Assembly: GCA_963402885.1 (NCBI GenBank)
Contig: OY727098.1
Span: 25,520,417 to 25,584,416 of the forward strand
Reading direction: 5' to 3'
Source: Antedon bifida
Lineage: Eukaryota > Echinodermata > Crinoidea > Comatulida > Antedonidae
DNA length: 64,000 bases
Numbering within the stretch: the first letter of the stretch is position 1; each line of letters opens with the position of its first letter. Below, in pieces: positions 60,501 through 64,000 of this stretch. A model generated the notes under the pieces. That model searched no databases and was not told the origin of the DNA. It saw only the letters and a program-made list of their open reading frames with translations. Position numbers and translations under genes: made by a program.

Positions 60501-62506
60501 TATATCTCCAAAAATGTATTCCATCGCAATACTCTCGTATCAGGAATAATCGCGGTGGAAATACAAAATAGGTGGCGCTGTTGGATTTATAAAGTAACAG
60601 TCTAAAAAATATATTATTCAAACGGCCGTTCAATAGTGCTGTTTCCATACACAAAAAAAGTACTATTGAACGGCCGTTCAATAGTGCTTACTATTGCACG
60701 CCATGTGACTCACAATCATCCAATCAAATGACAGGAACTTATTTATGTGTTATATAAATAATTCATACCTCTTGATTGTTGTAGGTCTACTGAGAAAGGT
60801 ATACCATGTATTGATATATCACTGCGTTCATTTGCATGCCCCTCCCACCTGAAACGCTTCAATAGACCACCCCCAGTTGCCACCAATAACTCATCTCTTA
60901 AGCAACATAATCTAAGAATGAAAAAGAATATCTTGTAACTTAATCACTTATACAAAAACAACATTTTTGAATGAATTTAAAAGTATGTAAAACTATTATG
61001 GAACATCATATGAAGTTTTATAGTAAGGAAAGATAAAAGTAAAAAAATAAAAGTACATAAAATAAAAACTTTTATGTACAAACATTCAATAAAAAATCAA
61101 TGAAATTGACAGTACTATGAATATAAACAATCATTTTTAAAAGGAAATATTTTGTAACAACCTTTGACTCCCCTACCTGGTTATATCTCCTGGTATATGT
61201 ACTGTGTAGTTGTATGACAGACTGAGAGACGGTACTGGCACAGTATCTGCAGCTGTTGTCTCTACTCTGTAATGACTTGTACTAGAGTGACAAAAAAAAT
61301 GTTCAATATTTAAATAAGATATTATTTTTCAATAAACAACCGAGTCATTGAGAGCTAAAATGTTCTAAAGCCTGAAGTTGTCTTTCCACCCTCTGTGGCA
61401 TCTTTTAAAAGATTGATTGAATTGAATACATTTTAATGAATGTTAAACATTTATAATTAGTAGATATTCCATGTTTGTATTTTATATAATCTATATTTTG
61501 TCTGTGATATCTTATCTGTAAGCTTGGGGAAACACAATATAATTGTCGCATGGATTATTTTATCTTTATTTATCATGAAGAACTATGTAAATGTAAGCAA
61601 ACTTTTTGTACCAAGGTATTATTTTAAAGCATAAACTTACTTCTTATGTTTACTGCTATATAAATATGTATCATCAACGTTTACTTTAAAAAACATAAGA
61701 TGGCCACCAGTGGTCTGAAAAAAAAAAGATATTGTTGTTGTTGTGTACAAAAAGATGTTTATTTTCTATCCGGTTTATGGTGGTTTTATACTTACGGAAA
61801 TTGTTAAGTAACTTGAATCTGGTCGCCATACTACAGATTTATTTGTACCTAGAACAACCACGGCGTCATCTGCCCTTCTGTAGCTTGTAATTAAAACACA
61901 AGGCTGCAAATTAAATCAATAACATTTTATAATGTACAATACATAGCTGGAATATAAAATATTTAAACTTTTTTTTTACTTGAAAAAAAGAGAAACAACG
62001 TTTAATGAAAAAAAAAAGAATCCAGTTTTCTGAGGCTTGATCATAAAAGGATCTGCTGGTATGACAATGGAAAGTAATTACCTCATCCATTAAAAAAAAA
62101 TCAATTCAGTCACAAAAAATAATATTCATTCAAAATGAGGAAAAAATAAAGTAAGCATTATTATATCATGTATGTATGCCTAGCTAGGCTAAGTTTATTA
62201 TTAGTTCTACATGGATCCAGGTCAACTACCCTAGCTAGGCCTAGGACCCATGTAAAAACATAGCCTACAGTAATTAAACAAGGGCGGGCGAGAAGAAGTT
62301 TTATCCCTCGCGAGAGTTGATTGATTGGTGGGTACCTTCCACGTAGCTGTGTGTATCACACTTACATTACAATGCCAAATGTAGACGGTTTGTGTGGTGA
62401 CAACGGCAAATAATTGCCTTTCTCTGTTGCTACAAACTTCAACTAGTTTTTCATCCCCTCCCGTTGGAACATCTAGATACTTCGGCCAACCAACAGGAAA
62501 ATACAT
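45590..62506 (-). CDS. RIC1: RIC1, RAB6A GEF complex partner 1, complete, 1416 aa
   Basis: Coding exons: 62366-62506, 61796-61903, 61641-61714, 61177-61281, 60769-60911, 60039-60172, 59612-59703, 59314-59402, 58685-58829, 58404-58452, 57710-57862, 57021-57159, 56245-56342, 55634-55834, 54951-55116, 54060-54167, 53587-53714, 52986-53114, 52515-52611, 52025-52149, 51423-51469, 51163-51287, 50920-51062, 50546-50632, 50023-50312, 49196-49369, 48682-48803, 48122-48343, 47608-47779, 46714-46902, 45590-45845 (4251 nt with stop). With RGP1, RIC1 activates RAB6 at the Golgi. The N-terminal half is a WD40-type propeller region ([51 protein letters not shown]); the RIC1 domain follows ([53 protein letters not shown]). 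Serine-rich linkers lie near residues 1140-1210. Human RIC1 is 1423 aa. An in-frame ATG at 62524 would add six residues. Confidence 0.96.
46372..46676 (-). mobile_element. tRNA-derived SINE, family A, inverted copy
   Basis: On the minus strand: B box GGTTCGAATCC, then AGGCAAGATACTTTACTT, GGTTAGATCAAGACACAACT and a tail GGCGCTATATAAATCCAGG with ATT repeats. The tail is complete here, unlike in the copies at 6174 and 8850. RIC1 intron 30. Confidence 0.75.
47434..47583. mobile_element. MITE family M4 in RIC1 intron 29
   Basis: Ends TAAGCCAATTTTTCACTAG and CTAGTGGAAAATTGGCTTTA are inverted, with TA borders. About 150 bp. It ends only about 25 bases from the donor of exon 47608-47779. Confidence 0.75.
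47835..48005. mobile_element. MITE family M5, copy 1
   Basis: Ends TAAAGGCCAATTTACACAGA and TCTGTGTAAATTGGCCTTAA, perfect or nearly so, with TA borders. The interior GGATAGATACAGATTCTATG recurs at 57540. RIC1 intron 28. Confidence 0.8.
49562..49703. mobile_element. MITE family M1, degraded copy
   Basis: Contains ATGTGCCCAAATATGGTAGTGATATGACATCATCATGTCC-type core and TTTTTGTCACATAAAGTTTGATC, inverted relative to 24649. The left end is eroded. RIC1 intron 25. Confidence 0.65.
49838..49990 (-). mobile_element. Unclassified repeat R3, copy 3
   Basis: CTAGTGTTGCCCGAAAGCTC, TAACTTTTCTGGCTGTTTTA, GATTTAGCTTTTCGC, GATACCCACAGCATTGTCAT; same orientation as copy 2 and inverted relative to copy 1. RIC1 intron 25, about 30 bases from the 50023 exon end. 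Confidence 0.6.
50773..50866. mobile_element. MITE family M1, internally deleted copy
   Basis: AAGCTCTGTTTACACTATCA to TTAGTGTAGACAGAACTT, about 95 bp, with the central part missing. RIC1 intron 23. Confidence 0.75.
51849..52012. mobile_element. MITE family M1, best-preserved copy
   Basis: AAGCTCTGTCTACACTATCA to TGATAGTGTAGACAGAGCTT, exactly inverted and flanked by TA on both sides (51847-51848 and 52013-52014). About 164 bp. It ends 12 bases before the left edge of the 52025-52149 exon, in RIC1 intron 20. Confidence 0.88.
52308..52445 (-). mobile_element. SINE family B, fragment
   Basis: Contains CATCTTTCAGTAAGAGTAGG-like body and CTGAGCAGTTAAGACAG head on the minus strand, more diverged than the copy at 27145-27450. 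RIC1 intron 19. Confidence 0.5.
52830..52965. mobile_element. MITE family M1, fragment
   Basis: TATGTGACAAAAAAATGTGA, TGCCCATATATGG and ATATCACTACCATATTAGGG match the M1 core; both ends are lost. RIC1 intron 18. Confidence 0.6.
53176..53532. mobile_element. Pogo-like MITE split by a hAT MITE
   Basis: The left end TACAGTAGAACCCCTCTTAA with GGGGACACC faces GGTGTCCAAAAGGAGGGG with TTTTAGTGG at the right. Net length without the inner insertion is about 150 bp. The interior carries further GTGTCCCC/CCCCTGAATAG words. RIC1 intron 17. Confidence 0.65.
53319..53517. mobile_element. hAT MITE with 8-bp target duplication, copy 2, nested
   Basis: CAGTGGTGTAAC to CATTACGCAACTG, flanked by GGGGTTTT at 53311-53318 and 53518-53525. 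It is the same family as 19812-19998 (shared GAGGCCTCGGGCGTTTTTAG and GTTTAGCCAGTGAGCGCTCA). It interrupts the right end of the pogo-like MITE, so it is the younger of the two. Confidence 0.88.
54380..54492. mobile_element. MITE family M1, further copy
   Basis: AAGCTCTGTCTACACTATCA to TGATAGTGTAGACAAAGCTT with TA on both sides; about 113 bp. RIC1 intron 15. Confidence 0.85.
55850..56235. repeat. 21-bp minisatellite, about 19 units, in RIC1 intron 13
   Basis: Unit ATTGAAGTAAATGTCAACA plus AG, with some 17-bp shortened units. It fills nearly the whole intron between the 55634-55834 and 56245-56342 exons. The ORF reading LTFTSIL repeats is an artefact. Confidence 0.9.
56793..57020 (-). mobile_element. 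SINE/LINE 3' tail with ATT repeats
   Basis: Starts with AATAATAATAATAATAGATAG and ATTTATATAGCGC, the same tail design as at 46372, followed by TATGCGCTCGACAATAAAG. No tRNA-like head is clear; it ends near exon 57021-57159. RIC1 intron 12. Confidence 0.5.
57430..57627. mobile_element. MITE family M5, copy 2
   Basis: Shares TAAAGACCAATTTACACA, GGTTTCCGGTCAGGATAGAT, ACAGATTCTATGGGGGACAA and a right end TGTATAAATTTGGG with the copy at 47835-48005. RIC1 intron 11. The ORFs over it are not genes. Confidence 0.7.
59040..59215 (+). mobile_element. SINE family B, internally deleted copy
   Basis: The A-box-like TGGCCAAGTGGTTAAGACAG is followed soon by the body CATCTTTCGAGACGAGTAG, so the B-box part is lost. 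RIC1 intron 8. Confidence 0.55.
59748..59815. mobile_element. Pogo-like terminal fragment
   Basis: TACAGTAAACCCCTTCCTTG followed by GGACACCTC resembles the left end of the element at 53176 and the start of the 23041 minisatellite. The other end was not found. RIC1 intron 6. Confidence 0.45.
60621..60690. repeat. Direct and inverted repeats of AACGGCCGTT
   Basis: AACGGCCGTTCAATAGTGCT at 60621-60640 recurs directly at 60669-60688, and overlapping it the inverse ACTATTGAACGGCCGTT lies at 60662-60678. The 10-bp core is itself palindromic. RIC1 intron 5. It may be a tiny MITE or a protein-binding cluster. Confidence 0.6.
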
Positions 62507-63566
62507 CTTGAAAGAATTTACCAACTTCGGAAACTACTGTCAAATCGCCATCGTAGACGAAAAGGTCAACTTTTATTTTGGGAAAAGGTCAAAAGAAATC
62601 ACTCCGTTAAAAACACGTAAATATTTGCAAAAAAAAATATAAAATTCAATTTTGAATTTATTATAAATTGAAATTATCATTCATTAAATATTGTATACAT
62701 TATATTTAATTTTACAAATATTGATTACAAATTTATATATGTTTAGCTTACTTCTTTTCGTATTTTATTATAACCATAATGACTACGGCAAGTTTTGTGT
62801 GATTGGTGAAAAGGGTAGAATTGATCTATAAGTGGCTATACCTACCCAATCAGATTGTGTTTTACAAAAATGGATCATCCCATTTTATAGATAGTGATTT
62901 TTAGCTGTTGCCATTGAGATGATGCCAACTGATTAACAAACCATCTAAAAAAGTGTATAACAATCACTTAAAACGAGAAAAGTGAGTTTATTTAATAGTA
63001 ATCATATTAATTATCGTTATATAAAAGAAAAAGCAAATAATTCAGCTATAAGATCCAAAAATATAGCCTAATTTTAATAATTAATAGGCTAGCCTGACTA
63101 CCCAGCACCAGCAGATTGAGTCTGGTGGGGAGACAGAAAGGCCTACTAACTAGTTAGGAGGACCATCATAAGCTAGGCTAACATTGCAGGTAGGATAGGC
63201 CTATGATAACCTAGCTTAGGCCTAGATTATGCAGGTTTCATAGTAGGACTTGGTTGAGTCGGGGGACGTATGAAAATAAAGTGTTTTTATTATTATAGCG
63301 ATCGGATTTCGTGGTCGTGTTTTATTATTATTTATTTACAGTTCCATCAGCAAAGTGTGTCAGATCCAACACACTAGTGCATTCCCTATACGCTGAGCAG
63401 ATCTAACCTCTCTGGCCCTCAAAACCTAAAAAATCCTTCCCTCTAGATAATATGAATATGGTAAGACGATATTGTGATTATTATTATTATTAAAGAAAAA
63501 ATCGTCCGGGAATCGGGCCTACAAAAAGTTTATAAGACAAATAATGAATGTACTTTCCTTTTATAG
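62507..63566. promoter_or_regulatory. Divergent promoter region of RIC1 and the next gene
   Basis: 1.06 kb between divergent start codons. CCAAT-type elements lie at 62802-62807 (inverted, ATTGGT) and 62846-62853 (CCAATCAG), about 300-345 bases upstream of the RIC1 start. A possible untranslated first exon of the plus-strand gene ends near 62980 (CGAGAAAA|GTGAGT). A CTCGCGAG palindrome lies inside RIC1 intron 1 at about 62307-62316. CTAGGC/CTAGCC-rich low-complexity sequence fills 63080-63240. Confidence 0.5.
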
Positions 63567-63570
63567 AAAG

Positions 63571-63692
63571 ATGTCTGAGAAACATTCTTCCGATTTGGCT
63601 CGAGACAAAGCAGCTCGTCTTTTGAAGAAAAGAGGAAGCGCATCATCACTCATGAGCAGTAGTGAGTACGGAGGAAGATATCGGCCAGCAGG
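63571..63692 (+). CDS. First coding exon of an unrecognised gene, partial
   Basis: An acceptor CTTTTATAG (to 63566) precedes AAAG and ATG 63571. The exon encodes 40 residues beginning MSEKHSSDLARDKAARLLKK with a basic, serine-rich stretch (RGSASSLMSSSEYGG) and ends CCAGCAGG before GTAAG, in phase 2. It continues beyond the window. The charged, low-complexity start suits a cytoplasmic protein. No family is recognised. It is divergent from RIC1 and may share its promoter. Confidence 0.6.
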
Positions 63693-64000
63693 GTAAGAAA
63701 TACCAAATACTGTATTTTAATAAATAATATATACTAAAATATAATATTTCATTGTATAAAATATTAAATATCATATAGCCTATTCTACTCAATTATGATC
63801 TACAAATGAAAAAAGTACTTTCTTTTGTTTAATTTTAACCATAAAATGATGACTGCAATTCAACATTTCAATATACTGCCCTCTATAATGTCTAATCTAT
63901 TTTTTGCTTTATTACATTTTTTTAGGTAAATACTTTTTTTTTCAATCCAATTTTTGGTCATAGTGAATAAATATTTTGTGGCATTGAAATAGCATATTCA
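63693..64000 (+). other. Intron of the unrecognised gene, to window end
   Basis: AT-rich sequence following the donor at 63693. The end (TTTTTTCAATCCAATTTTTGGTCA, then TTTTGTGGCATTGAAATAGC) resembles 27985-28060 (TTTTCCGATCCAATTTTTGG, TATGTGACATTAAAATGGC) and 21510-21540, so another interspersed repeat runs across the window edge. Confidence 0.5.

Overview
The window is AT-rich eukaryotic DNA with small GT-AG introns, a dense load of short non-autonomous transposons and tRNA-derived SINEs, and many copies of the word AGGCCTA. Four host genes are present, three of them complete. Their protein similarity and gene order point to an invertebrate deuterostome, most likely an echinoderm; the phylum is an inference from repeat style, LRR-receptor type and microsynteny, not from a diagnostic marker.

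Layout. (1) 2182-19595, plus strand: a complete leucine-rich-repeat G-protein-coupled receptor (742 aa) with signal peptide, EGF-like module, LRRNT, a run of LRR exons (almost all 72 bp, phase 2) and one terminal exon carrying the seven-helix domain. Nine LRR exons are near-identical cassettes whose differences fall mostly in positions expected on the ligand-binding face. The locus also holds a recent 1.19-kb segmental duplication, dead exon pieces, SINE copies, a Helitron-like insert and an antisense, full-length but decayed Tx1/L1-type LINE (9781-15235). (2) 19596-24349: intergenic, rich in MITEs, palindromes and a 35-bp minisatellite. (3) 24350-37794, minus strand: complete FAF1, 15 coding exons, 655 aa, with UBA, two UBL, UAS, coiled-coil and UBX regions. 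(4) 39598-41079, plus strand: an INK4-type CDK inhibitor (CDKN2 family, five ankyrin repeats, 177 aa), head to head with FAF1 exactly as CDKN2C and FAF1 lie in human. (5) 41080-45589: intergenic, MITE clusters and a 29-bp minisatellite. (6) 45590-62506, minus strand: complete RIC1, 31 coding exons, 1416 aa. (7) 63571 onward, plus strand: first coding exon of an unrecognised gene divergent from RIC1.

Exon models were built by hand from splice consensus, reading phase and remembered human protein sequences; for all three complete genes the exon lengths sum to a multiple of three with no internal stop. FAF1 acts in p97/ubiquitin pathways, the INK4 protein in CDK4/6 inhibition, RIC1 in Golgi RAB6 activation; the receptor is expected at the cell surface. 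They are neighbours, not an operon.

Most notable observations: the cassette-like LRR exon array; the conserved FAF1-INK4 head-to-head pair with RIC1 beside it; the receptor start codon lying at the edge of a minisatellite; triplicated splice donors in a FAF1 intron; and a G-rich tract just after the FAF1 stop codon.
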